Positions 44,098 to 51,598 of a stretch of DNA of 64,000 nucleotides are shown here, piece by piece. Where the stretch lies: positions 1 through 64,000 of the forward strand of contig NZ_JAMLIE010000005.1 in assembly GCF_023954335.1 (NCBI RefSeq), written 5' to 3'. Within the stretch, counting starts at the first letter, position 1; each line of letters starts with the position of its first letter. The DNA comes from Aquamicrobium sp. (GTDB lineage Bacteria; Pseudomonadota; Alphaproteobacteria; Rhizobiales; Rhizobiaceae). Position numbers and translations under genes: made by a program. Below the pieces are notes generated by a model, which was given only the letters and a program-made list of their open reading frames with translations, did not search any database and was not told the origin of the DNA.

Positions 44098-45816
44098 TCA
44101 TACGATCAGCGGTTCGCTGTAGCTGCCCCAGACCTCGCGCAGCGCGCCGCAGATCTCGCCGAGCGTCGCCCTCGCCTTGACCAGCTCGATGGTCTTGGGG
44201 ACGAGGTTGACGTCCTCGGTGCGGGCCTGCGCCGCCAGCTCCTGCAAAAGTGCCTCGACGCGGGCGTTGTCGCGGGCAGCGCGCAGCGCGGCGAGCCGGT
44301 CGACCTGCAACTGGGTGCAGCTCTCGTCATAGGGGTGGATGTCGACCTCGGCCGCGCTGCTCGCGGCGTCGACATGGTGGTTGACGCCGACCGAGATCTT
44401 CTCGCCGCTGTCGAACTTCCTGAAGGTGTCGTAGGCGGAATCGGCCAGCTTCTGCTGGAACCAGCCCTCCTCGACCAGCTTGACCGCGCCGCCGCGCTCC
44501 TCGACCTCGTTGAGCACCTTCCACATCTCGGCCTCCATGTCCGAGGTCAGGCGCTCGACGAAATAGGAGCCGCCGAGCGGGTCGACCACGGAGGTGACGT
44601 TGATCTCGTCGCGGATGATCTGCTGGGTGCGGATGGCGAGCTTCATCGCCTCCTCGGTCGGGATGGCGAAGGCCTCGTCGAGGCCGTTGGTGTGCATGCT
44701 CTGGCAGCCGCCGAGCACGGCGCCCAGCGCCTGGATCGCTGTGCGCATCAGGTTGTTGTGCGGCTCGATCTTGGTCAGGCTCATCGCGGCGGTCTGGACG
44801 TGGACGCGCAGCCGCATCGATTCCGGCTTCTTCGCCCCGAAGCGCTCGGCCATGATCTTCGCGTAGATGCGCCGCGCCGCACGGAACTTGCAGATCTGCT
44901 CGAAGAAGTCCTGATGGCTGATGAAGAAGAAGGAGAGGCGCGGCGCGAAGTCGTCGATATCCATCCCGGCGGCGACGACCTCCTCGCAATAGGCGATGGT
45001 GAAGGCCATGATGAAGGCGACTTCCTGGATGGCGTTGCCGCCGACGTCCGACAGGTGGTAGCCGCTCAGGCTGATCGGGTTCATCTTCGGCGTCGCCGCC
45101 GCGCTGTGGACGATGAGGTCGCGTAAGAGGCGCACCGCCGGCCGCACCGGATAGATCCACTCCTTCTGGGCGACATATTCCTTCAGCGGGTCGGCCTGGA
45201 GCGTACCCGTCAGCTTGGCGAGATCGTAGCCGCGCTGCTCGGCGACGGCGACGAACATCGAATAGACGACCCAGGCGGAGGGGTTGATGGTCAGCGACAC
45301 CGAGATCTTCTCGAGGTCGATGCCGTCGAACAGCCGGTCGACATCGTCGATGGTGTCGATGGCGACGCCGCAGCGCCCGACCTCGCCGAAGGCCATCGGG
45401 TCGTCGGAATCGAAGCCGAGCAGGGTCGGCAGGTCGAAATCGGTCGAAAGCCCGGTCTGGCCGGTGGCGATCATGTATTTGTAGCGCTGGTTGGTGGCCT
45501 CCGGGTTGCCGAAGCCGGCGACCTGTCGGATCGTCCACGGCCGGCCGCGATACATCGTCGGATAGGCCCCGCGCGTGAACGGGTAGGCGCCGGGAAAGCC
45601 GAGGTCCTCGCCCGGGATGTCGGCGACATCGGCGGCGGTGTAGACGCGCTTCAAGGGGATGCCGCTCTCGGTCTCGTAGACGGGCTTCTCCTCGGGCCGC
45701 GCCTTCAGCGTCGCGGCGAGCTCGCGCTCCTCCCACTCGGCCTGCCGGGCGCGGATGTCCGCGATGGCCTCGTCGCGGTAAAGTTTCATCGTTGTGGCCT
45801 CCGCCTCGTCCGTCAT
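44098..45816 (-). CDS. hcmA: B12-dependent acyl-CoA mutase large subunit, 2-hydroxyisobutyryl-CoA mutase (HcmA)-like
   Basis: A 572-residue TIM-barrel subunit of the methylmalonyl-CoA mutase family, without a fused B12 domain. The substrate-determining residues are not those of methylmalonyl-CoA mutase. The active-site Tyr (RQYAGF) is Val99 (RQVAGF), Ala of the SVAFDLP motif is Asp126 (STDFDLP), and the Arg is Gln217 (YVAQKEW). In 2-hydroxyisobutyryl-CoA mutase these positions are Ile90, Asp117 and Gln208, with identical spacing, and the stretch EKISVSxTINPSAW is also shared. Expected reaction: 2-hydroxyisobutyryl-CoA to 3-hydroxybutyryl-CoA. Starts with a 4-nt overlap on the small-subunit gene. 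Most databases would call it methylmalonyl-CoA mutase. Confidence 0.82.
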   Translation of the reverse strand: MTDEAEATTMKLYRDEAIADIRARQAEWEERELAATLKARPEEKPVYETESGIPLKRVYTAADVADIPGEDLGFPGAYPFTRGAYPTMYRGRPWTIRQVAGFGNPEATNQRYKYMIATGQTGLSTDFDLPTLLGFDSDDPMAFGEVGRCGVAIDTIDDVDRLFDGIDLEKISVSLTINPSAWVVYSMFVAVAEQRGYDLAKLTGTLQADPLKEYVAQKEWIYPVRPAVRLLRDLIVHSAAATPKMNPISLSGYHLSDVGGNAIQEVAFIMAFTIAYCEEVVAAGMDIDDFAPRLSFFFISHQDFFEQICKFRAARRIYAKIMAERFGAKKPESMRLRVHVQTAAMSLTKIEPHNNLMRTAIQALGAVLGGCQSMHTNGLDEAFAIPTEEAMKLAIRTQQIIRDEINVTSVVDPLGGSYFVERLTSDMEAEMWKVLNEVEERGGAVKLVEEGWFQQKLADSAYDTFRKFDSGEKISVGVNHHVDAASSAAEVDIHPYDESCTQLQVDRLAALRAARDNARVEALLQELAAQARTEDVNLVPKTIELVKARATLGEICGALREVWGSYSEPLIV

Positions 45817-46277
45817 CGGTTGCCGCGATCCGCGATCAGATTGGTGATCGTCTCGACGATCAGCTCCGAGCGCGCCTCCTGCGGCACGATGACGTCGACG
45901 CCGGCATCGTAGAGCGCCTCGTAGTCCTGCTCGGGGATGACGCCGCCGGCGACGACGAAGATGTGGCCCGCATCCTTCTCCTGGAGGGCCTTGCCCAGCT
46001 CCTGGAACAACGGCACATGCGAGCCCGACAGGAGGCTGACGCCGATCACGTCGACATTCTCATCGAGCGCGGCATCGACCACCTGCGCCGGCGTCTTGTA
46101 GAGGCCGGTATAGAGCACGCTCATGCCGGCATCGCGCAGCACGCGGGCCACCACCTTGGCGCCGCGATCGTGGCCGTCCAGCCCCATCTTGGCGACCAGA
46201 ACCTTGACCGTGCCCTCCGGCTTTCCTTCCCTCACCGCCGCGACGGCGGCCTCTCCCTGCGTTCCAGTGTCGCTCAT
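45813..46277 (-). CDS. hcmB: Cobalamin-binding small subunit of the acyl-CoA mutase (HcmB-like)
   Basis: A 154-residue B12-binding protein of the methylmalonyl-CoA mutase C-terminal type. The DxHxxG motif that supplies the lower-axial histidine is present (KMGLDGHDRGAKV), as are the nucleotide-loop motifs LLSGSHVPLF and VVAGGVIPEQD. The family's large subunits need this separate partner when they lack the domain, as here. Length is slightly above the usual 135-140 because of an N-terminal extension of about 20 residues. It overlaps the large-subunit start by ATGA and follows dgdA after 38 nt. Confidence 0.85.
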   Translation of the reverse strand: MSDTGTQGEAAVAAVREGKPEGTVKVLVAKMGLDGHDRGAKVVARVLRDAGMSVLYTGLYKTPAQVVDAALDENVDVIGVSLLSGSHVPLFQELGKALQEKDAGHIFVVAGGVIPEQDYEALYDAGVDVIVPQEARSELIVETITNLIADRGNR

Positions 46278-46315
46278 CTACGCTCGCACCCTGAAAGTCG
46301 TGGCTTACGCCGCCG

Positions 46316-47626
46316 TCAGGCGGCGGCGGTCTCGTGCTCGATCGCCTCGCCGATGATCCTGAGCCCGAGGTCGATCTCGTCCTCGGAGATCGTCAGCGGC
46401 GGGGCGATGCGGAAGACGCCGCCCATGCCGGGCAGCTTGACGATGTTCATGTTGAGGCCGCGCCGGAACGCCTCGCGCGCGATGCGCGCGCCGAGCTCGT
46501 GGTCGGGCGCGCGGCTCGCCTCGTCCCTGATGATCTCGACGCCGAGAAACAGGCCCCGCCCGCGCACGTCGCCGACGCATTCGTGGCGCGCCTTCAGCGC
46601 CGACAGGCCGTCATGCAGCCTCGCGCCCAGATCGCGGGCGCGCGCGACGAGGCCCTCGTCGCGCACCACGTCGAGTACGGTGAGGCCCACCGCGGCGGGC
46701 AGCGGGTCTGAGACGTGGGTGGTGTAGAACAGGAAGCCCCGCTCGTGCGCGGCCTCCTCGATGGCGGCCGTCGTCATCATCGCCGCCAGCGGCAGGCCGG
46801 CGCCGACGGTCTTGGAGATGGTGAGGATGTCCGGCGTGACGCCGTCGCGCTGGAAGGCGAACATGTCGCCGGTGCGGCCGATGCCGGTCTGCGCCTCGTC
46901 GAGGATCAGCAGCATGCCGCGCTCCTCGCATTTGCGCTTCAGCGCCGCGAGATAGCCCTGTGGCAATTCCAGCATGCCGCCGCTCGACAGGATCGGCTCG
47001 GCGATGAAGGCGGCGAGGCTCCCCGTCGACTGGCTGTCGACCAGCGCGAAGGCGTCGTCGAGCTCGGCCTGCCAGTCGAGCGAGCCGTCGGGATTGCGGA
47101 AGCGCGGGCGGAAGCTGTTCGGCGTCGGGATGGCGAGCGAGCCGACCGCCGGCGGGCCATAACCCTTGCGCCCGGCGCTGTAGGTGGCGGACGCGGCCGC
47201 ATTGGTCATGCCGTGCCAGCTGCGCGAGAAGGCGACGATCTCGTGCCTGCCGGTCACCAGCTTGGCCATGCGGATGGCGGCCTCGTTCGACTCTGCTCCG
47301 GTCGACAGCAGCAGCACCTTGTCGAGGCCGGGCGCCAGCGCGGCGAGGCGTTCGGAGAGCTCCACCACCGGGCGCGACAGCATGCCGGAGAACAGATGCG
47401 CCACCTTGTCGACCTGCCGCTTGACGGTCTCGACGATGCGCGGGTGGGTGTGGCCGAGCACGGCGCTCATCTGGCCGGAGGTGAAATCGAGGATCGCCCG
47501 GTCGTCGGCGTCGTAGACGAAGGAGCCGGCCGCCCGCTCGATGATCGCCGGGTCAAAGGCGCCGCCATAGCGCACCACATGCCGCTCGACCGCGTTCCAG
47601 AATGCTGCCTCGTCGTTCCTCGACAC
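46316..47626 (-). CDS. dgdA: 2,2-dialkylglycine decarboxylase
   Basis: A 436-residue class III PLP enzyme that matches Burkholderia cepacia 2,2-dialkylglycine decarboxylase almost residue for residue over long blocks. Conserved are Q52 (GQMSAVLGH), which promotes decarboxylation, W137 (SWHGM), D243 and Q246 (LDEAQTG), the PLP lysine K272 (ISKTVGAG) and R406 (VFRIAPP). It decarboxylates 2-aminoisobutyrate or isovaline to a ketone and CO2, then transaminates pyruvate to alanine. It is the first gene of the operon that continues through hcmBA, and is divergent from a LysR gene as in B. cepacia. Confidence 0.93.
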   Translation of the reverse strand: MSRNDEAAFWNAVERHVVRYGGAFDPAIIERAAGSFVYDADDRAILDFTSGQMSAVLGHTHPRIVETVKRQVDKVAHLFSGMLSRPVVELSERLAALAPGLDKVLLLSTGAESNEAAIRMAKLVTGRHEIVAFSRSWHGMTNAAASATYSAGRKGYGPPAVGSLAIPTPNSFRPRFRNPDGSLDWQAELDDAFALVDSQSTGSLAAFIAEPILSSGGMLELPQGYLAALKRKCEERGMLLILDEAQTGIGRTGDMFAFQRDGVTPDILTISKTVGAGLPLAAMMTTAAIEEAAHERGFLFYTTHVSDPLPAAVGLTVLDVVRDEGLVARARDLGARLHDGLSALKARHECVGDVRGRGLFLGVEIIRDEASRAPDHELGARIAREAFRRGLNMNIVKLPGMGGVFRIAPPLTISEDEIDLGLRIIGEAIEHETAAA

Positions 47627-47689
47627 GCCCGGCCTCCCCGTTCTTCACATCTTTCGCAGAAGCGTAGGGCTTGATGCGAAGTTAGTAAA

Positions 47690-47718
47690 ATTGATAATGT
47701 TCGGCTCAAGGTATCAAT
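47690..47718. promoter_or_regulatory. Candidate DgdR operator in the dgdA/dgdR divergent promoter
   Basis: ATTGATA-N15-TATCAAT, a perfect 7-bp inverted repeat, lies in the 101-bp gap between the divergent dgdA and LysR genes, beginning 64 nt before the dgdA start and ending 10 nt before the LysR start. Its location and symmetry fit a LysR-type recognition site that would control both genes. Binding is inference. Confidence 0.6.
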
Positions 47719-47727
47719 GGAACTGAT

Positions 47728-48585
47728 ATGAAGACGCCCCTCGACCTGCGCCTGCTGGCGACTTTCGTGCAGGTGGCCCGCTCCGGCTCGATCAGCGCGG
47801 CGGCGCTTCAGGTCGGCCGCACCCAGTCGGCGGTGACGATGCAGATGCAGAAGCTGGAGCAGCTGTGCGGCCAGGGCCTGCTGCACCGCGGCGGCACCGG
47901 CGTGCGGCTGACCAGCGGCGGCGAGCGGCTGCTCGACTATGCCGAGCGCATGCTGAGCATCCACGACGAGGCTGTCTCGGCCTTCTCCAGCGACGGCCTG
48001 CGCGGCACCATCGTCTACGGCAGCCCCGAGGACTACCTGATCGCCTTCTTCCCGACCCTCCTGAAGAGCTTCGGCCGCATGCACCCCGATGTCGAGATCA
48101 GGGTTGTCGCCGCGCCGACCGACCAGTTGCGCAAGCTGCTGCACCTGAAGCAGATCGACGTCGGGCTGGTCTCGGTCCCCACCTGGACCGAGGCCGACGA
48201 CATCGTCCGCACCGAGCCGCTGGTGTGGGTCGGCTGGCAGCCGACGCTGGCGCTGCACAATTTCGGCGCTGTGCTGCCGCTGGCGCTGTCGGCCTCCAAC
48301 ACCATGGACCACAAGGCCGCCTGCGACGCGATGGCCCGCGCCGGGCTGCGCTACCGGATCTCGCAGGCCAGCAACAGCCTCGCCGGGCTGATCGGCGTCA
48401 CCCGCTCGGGCCTCGCCATCTCGGTGATGACGGAAAAGGCGGTGCCGCCGGACCTGCACATCCTCGGCGCGCCCCTGCCGCCGCTGCCCAGCCTCGGCGT
48501 CGAGATCGCCTATCCCGAGGTCGAGCCCTCGGCCGCGACGCGCGCCTTCGGCAACCATATCCGCCAGCTCCTGCCCTCGCTCTAA
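47728..48585 (+). CDS. dgdR: LysR family regulator of the dialkylglycine decarboxylase operon (DgdR-like)
   Basis: A 285-residue LysR protein with helix-turn-helix at about residues 10-50 (VARSGSISAAALQVGRTQSAVTMQMQKLE) and an effector domain after it. It is divergent from dgdA across a short promoter holding an inverted repeat, the same arrangement as dgdR/dgdA of Burkholderia cepacia. There DgdR represses dgdA and 2-methylalanine relieves this. Naming relies mostly on context; LysR assignment is certain. Confidence 0.85.
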   Translation: MKTPLDLRLLATFVQVARSGSISAAALQVGRTQSAVTMQMQKLEQLCGQGLLHRGGTGVRLTSGGERLLDYAERMLSIHDEAVSAFSSDGLRGTIVYGSPEDYLIAFFPTLLKSFGRMHPDVEIRVVAAPTDQLRKLLHLKQIDVGLVSVPTWTEADDIVRTEPLVWVGWQPTLALHNFGAVLPLALSASNTMDHKAACDAMARAGLRYRISQASNSLAGLIGVTRSGLAISVMTEKAVPPDLHILGAPLPPLPSLGVEIAYPEVEPSAATRAFGNHIRQLLPSL

Positions 48586-48678
48586 GGCAGCCGCGTCGTA
48601 TTTGCGGACGCAAACGCGCAACGGTGCTATGCTGGCGGGATGCATCGCGGCCGGTGTGGCCGACGGAGGGCAGCGCGG

Positions 48679-49284
48679 ATGGCGGTTCGGGGCCGATGGA
48701 ATGCCGTATCGGGGCTTGCCGCGCTGCTGTGCCTCGCCCCCGTCGCGGCCGCCGCCGCCGAGATCGAGGCCTGCACGATCTCCGCCTGGTCGACCGATCC
48801 CGACCCCAACGGGCTCAACGTCCGCGCCGCGCCGACGGCCGACGCGCCGGTCATCGGCAACCTTCCGGCGGCGCGGGAGGTCGGCGGCGAGCGCTTCGCC
48901 ACCGAGGTGTCGATCACCGGCTCGCACGACGGCTGGCTGCGCATCTCGGAAGGCTGGGTGCTCGACTATATCTTCGACGAGCCGATCGACTTCGTCTTCC
49001 GGGGCGAGGGCTGGGTGTCGGGCCGCCATATCGGGCTGCGGCTCAACCACCGGCACCTGCATGCCGGCCCCTCGAACGACGACGCCGTGGTGGCGACGCT
49101 CATCGGCAGCCTCGACCGCGGCCGCTACGGGCCGGATTCGATCCTCGTCGAGCGCATCCACGCCTGCCGGGGCGACTGGGTCGAGGTCGAGGGGGTGCTG
49201 ACGATCGACGGGGTTTCGACCGGCCCCCGTCTGCGTGGCTGGACCGCCGGCACCTGCTCCAACCAGGTGACGACCTGCCCCTGA
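48679..49284 (+). CDS. SH3-like domain exported protein of unknown function
   Basis: A 201-residue exported protein. The start at 48679 has a good SD (GGAGGG); an in-frame ATG lies 13 codons upstream. A signal peptide ends near AAAAEIEACT. Two units resemble bacterial SH3 domains: PDPNGLNVRAAPTADAPVIGNL with DGWLRISEGWVLDY, and HLHAGPSNDDAVVATLIGS with DWVEVEG. Six or more cysteines hint at disulfides. Such proteins often bind cell wall or partner proteins in the periplasm. It is probably cotranscribed with the next gene (31-nt gap). Confidence 0.72.
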   Translation: MAVRGRWNAVSGLAALLCLAPVAAAAAEIEACTISAWSTDPDPNGLNVRAAPTADAPVIGNLPAAREVGGERFATEVSITGSHDGWLRISEGWVLDYIFDEPIDFVFRGEGWVSGRHIGLRLNHRHLHAGPSNDDAVVATLIGSLDRGRYGPDSILVERIHACRGDWVEVEGVLTIDGVSTGPRLRGWTAGTCSNQVTTCP

Positions 49285-49315
49285 GGCGGCAGGCAGCGCG
49301 AAACTGAGGAGTTGC

Positions 49316-50137
49316 ATGATGGCCATTCCGGTGCGCGCGGCCGCGGCCGCCCTTGCATTGCTGCTCGCCGCCGCCGGCGGCAGCCTCGGCGAGCCGGTCT
49401 CCCGTCCCGAACCCGCCGATCCGCTGCCATGGGCAGCCGAGCGCACCTATGCCGACCTCGTCCGGCTCGTCCTGCCCGGGGACGGGACAGCGGATTTCCG
49501 GCATATCGGCGGCGAGGACATGGCCAACCCCCTGCCCGCGCCCGTCGGGCCGGTGCGGATCGCGGCCGTGCCGCTGGGGCCCGGCGGTGCGCAGCGGCTG
49601 GCGCTGCTGCTCGACCCCGGCCCAGTGGAGGACGCGGCCATGGCCCCCGCCATCCTCGCCCTCTTCGACATGGCGGGCGAGCCGCGGCTCGTCGATGCCG
49701 CCGATGTCGGCTTCGACCGGTTCACCGGCTTCGCCGAACCGGCCCGGCTGCCGCTCGGCGGCAACGATCTCCTGATCACCAGCAGCGTCCACTGGAACTC
49801 CGGCCAGAGCTACGCGGCGACGGCGCTGATCCTCGTGCGCGGCGACCGGCTCGAGCTGGTCGACACCATCTTCACGCTCGACGAGCGCACCTGTGCCTAC
49901 GAGCGGACGCAGCGGCTCGCGGTCCGGTCCGGCGCGGAAGGCCCCTTCCCCGACATCGCGGCGAGCGTGACCGAGCTGACCGCCGCGACCGGCGCGGACT
50001 GCGGCGATGCCGCCGTCCCGGAACCGGGAACGCGCACCATCGCCGCGACGTGGCGCTGGGACGACGACGCCCGGCGCTACATCCCCGATTCCGACGCGTT
50101 CGACGCGCTGGCGCGGGAAAACGAGACGCGGTTCTGA
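49316..50137 (+). CDS. Exported hypothetical protein
   Basis: A 273-residue protein I do not recognise. Residues 1-25 form a signal peptide (MMAIPVRAAAAALALLLAAAGGSLG). The mature part alternates short beta strands (LALLLDPGPVEDAAMAPAIL, LLITSSVHWNSGQSYAATALIL) and contains two cysteines (ERTCAYER, GADCGDA). No catalytic motif is visible. Two adjacent ATGs (49316, 49319) follow SD GAGGAG. It follows the SH3-like gene and probably acts with it in the periplasm. Confidence 0.68.
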   Translation: MMAIPVRAAAAALALLLAAAGGSLGEPVSRPEPADPLPWAAERTYADLVRLVLPGDGTADFRHIGGEDMANPLPAPVGPVRIAAVPLGPGGAQRLALLLDPGPVEDAAMAPAILALFDMAGEPRLVDAADVGFDRFTGFAEPARLPLGGNDLLITSSVHWNSGQSYAATALILVRGDRLELVDTIFTLDERTCAYERTQRLAVRSGAEGPFPDIAASVTELTAATGADCGDAAVPEPGTRTIAATWRWDDDARRYIPDSDAFDALARENETRF

Positions 50138-50244
50138 CGGCAGGCGAGGCGGCATCCGGCCGCCGGGCGGGCCATCAATGCGATGTGCTGTGCTGGATTC
50201 GACATCGCTGTCGCAAATAGGCTTTCAGCGGCGCGGGAAAAATC

Positions 50245-50268
50245 GGAAAGTACCCTCAGGGGCTTTCC
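50245..50268. promoter_or_regulatory. 24-bp palindrome upstream of the second betaine-type importer
   Basis: GGAAAG-taCCCTcAGGGg-CTTTCC has a 6-bp outer and a 4-bp inner inverted repeat. It lies in the 304-bp gap before the binding-protein gene, about 175 nt upstream of its start. It may be an operator or a leader hairpin. I see nothing else notable in this gap. Confidence 0.4.
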
Positions 50269-50441
50269 GGGGACGCGTCCGGAAGCCGGAACCTTCGGTG
50301 CCCGCAGGCACGGACGAGACCGGGAGGAAAAACGAGGACGACGCTGCGCACTTCAATGCACGACCGCATGCCGGTCCCGGCATGCGGCAAAGGAGCCACA
50401 AACGGCTTCCAGAACAACAGCGAAGAAGAGGGAAACGAACA

Positions 50442-51443
50442 ATGAAGACATATCTCGCATCGACCTGCCTGGCCGCGGGGCTTCTGGCGGCGCTTGGCAC
50501 GGCCGCGCATGCCGAGTGCGGCGACGTCACCATTGCCAGCATGAACTGGCAGAGCGCCGAGGTGCTGGCGAGCCTCGACCAGTTCATCCTCAACAACGGC
50601 TATGGCTGCAACGCCTCGATCATCAGCGGCGACACGGTGCCGACCATCACCTCGATGGTCGAGCGCGGCGACCCCGATCTCGCGCCCGAGGGCTGGGTCG
50701 ACCTCGTGCCCGAGGTCGTCGGCCGCGGCATCGAGGAAGGCCGCATCGTCGGCGCTGCCGTCGCGATCTCGGACGGCGCGGTGCAGGGCTGGTGGATCCC
50801 CAAATACGTCGCCGACGCCAACCCCGACATCAAGACCATCGACGACGCGCTGAAGCGGCCCGACCTGTTCCCCGACCCGGAGGACCCGAGCAAGGGCGCG
50901 GTCCACAACGGCCCGGCCGGCTGGGGCGGCACGGTCGTCACCGGCCAGCTCTACAAGGCCTACGGGGCCGAGGCGGCGGGCTTCCGCCTCGTCGACACCG
51001 GCTCGGCGGCCGGCCTCGACGGCTCGATCGCCCGCGCCTACGAGCGCAAGGAAGGCTGGGTCGGCTACTACTGGTCGCCGACCGCGCTGCTCGGCCGCTA
51101 CGAGATGGTCAAGCTCGAGCACGGCGTGCCGCTCAACGAGGAGGAATGGCACCGCTGCAACACGGTGGCCGACTGCCCGGACCCGCAGAAGAACGACTGG
51201 CCGGCCGACACGGTGCAGACGCTGGTGACGGCGAGCTTCGCCGAGCGCGCCGGCGAGGACGTGATGGCCTATCTCAACAAGCGGGCCTGGGAGAGCGGCA
51301 CCGTCAACGCGCTGATGGCGTGGATGACCGACAGCCAGGCCACTGGCGAGGACGGCGCGAAGCACTTCCTCCAGAACAACGAGGACATCTGGAAGGAGTG
51401 GGTCTCGCCCGAGGCGGCCGAGAAGATCAAGGCGGCGCTCTGA
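50442..51443 (+). CDS. Glycine betaine-type ABC transporter substrate-binding protein (second system)
   Basis: A 333-residue OpuAC-class binding protein, paralogous to that at 29642. The signal peptide is MKTYLASTCLAAGLLAALGTAAHA. Shared features are ISGDTVPTITSMVERGDPDLAPE, IVGAAVAISDGAVQGWWIPKYV and a cysteine pair in HRCNTVADCPD. Tryptophans in WGGTVV and GWWIPKYV could make the aromatic box for a quaternary amine. The ATG at 50442 is preceded by an AAGAGGGAAAC leader. First gene of a three-gene importer operon on the plus strand. Confidence 0.92.
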   Translation: MKTYLASTCLAAGLLAALGTAAHAECGDVTIASMNWQSAEVLASLDQFILNNGYGCNASIISGDTVPTITSMVERGDPDLAPEGWVDLVPEVVGRGIEEGRIVGAAVAISDGAVQGWWIPKYVADANPDIKTIDDALKRPDLFPDPEDPSKGAVHNGPAGWGGTVVTGQLYKAYGAEAAGFRLVDTGSAAGLDGSIARAYERKEGWVGYYWSPTALLGRYEMVKLEHGVPLNEEEWHRCNTVADCPDPQKNDWPADTVQTLVTASFAERAGEDVMAYLNKRAWESGTVNALMAWMTDSQATGEDGAKHFLQNNEDIWKEWVSPEAAEKIKAAL

Positions 51444-51479
51444 CGTCCGCCTTTCGGCAGGGGGCATCGAGGTGTCCGG

Positions 51480-51500
51480 GGCCGGTCTGAACGACCGGCC
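51480..51500 (+). terminator. Stem-loop between binding protein and permease (second betaine system)
   Basis: GGCCGGTC-TGAAC-GACCGGCC, a perfect 8-bp stem with a 5-nt loop, starts 37 nt after the binding-protein stop codon. A second GC hairpin (CCGGCCGCGCGGGCCGG) lies near 51537. There is no U-tract; it probably dampens expression of the downstream genes. Confidence 0.55.
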
Positions 51501-51598
51501 TTCCGGGCGCTTCGTCTTGCGCCGATCCGGACGCGCCGGCCGCGCGGGCCGGCGGCAAACGACAAGAAGCCGCATCGAGGCGGAACAAGGGGATCGCT

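Noticed and set aside
44098..46277. Annotation as methylmalonyl-CoA mutase
   Set aside because: The active-site Tyr and Arg of methylmalonyl-CoA mutase are replaced by Val99 and Gln217, and Asp126 matches 2-hydroxyisobutyryl-CoA mutase. Neighbouring genes also do not fit propionate metabolism.
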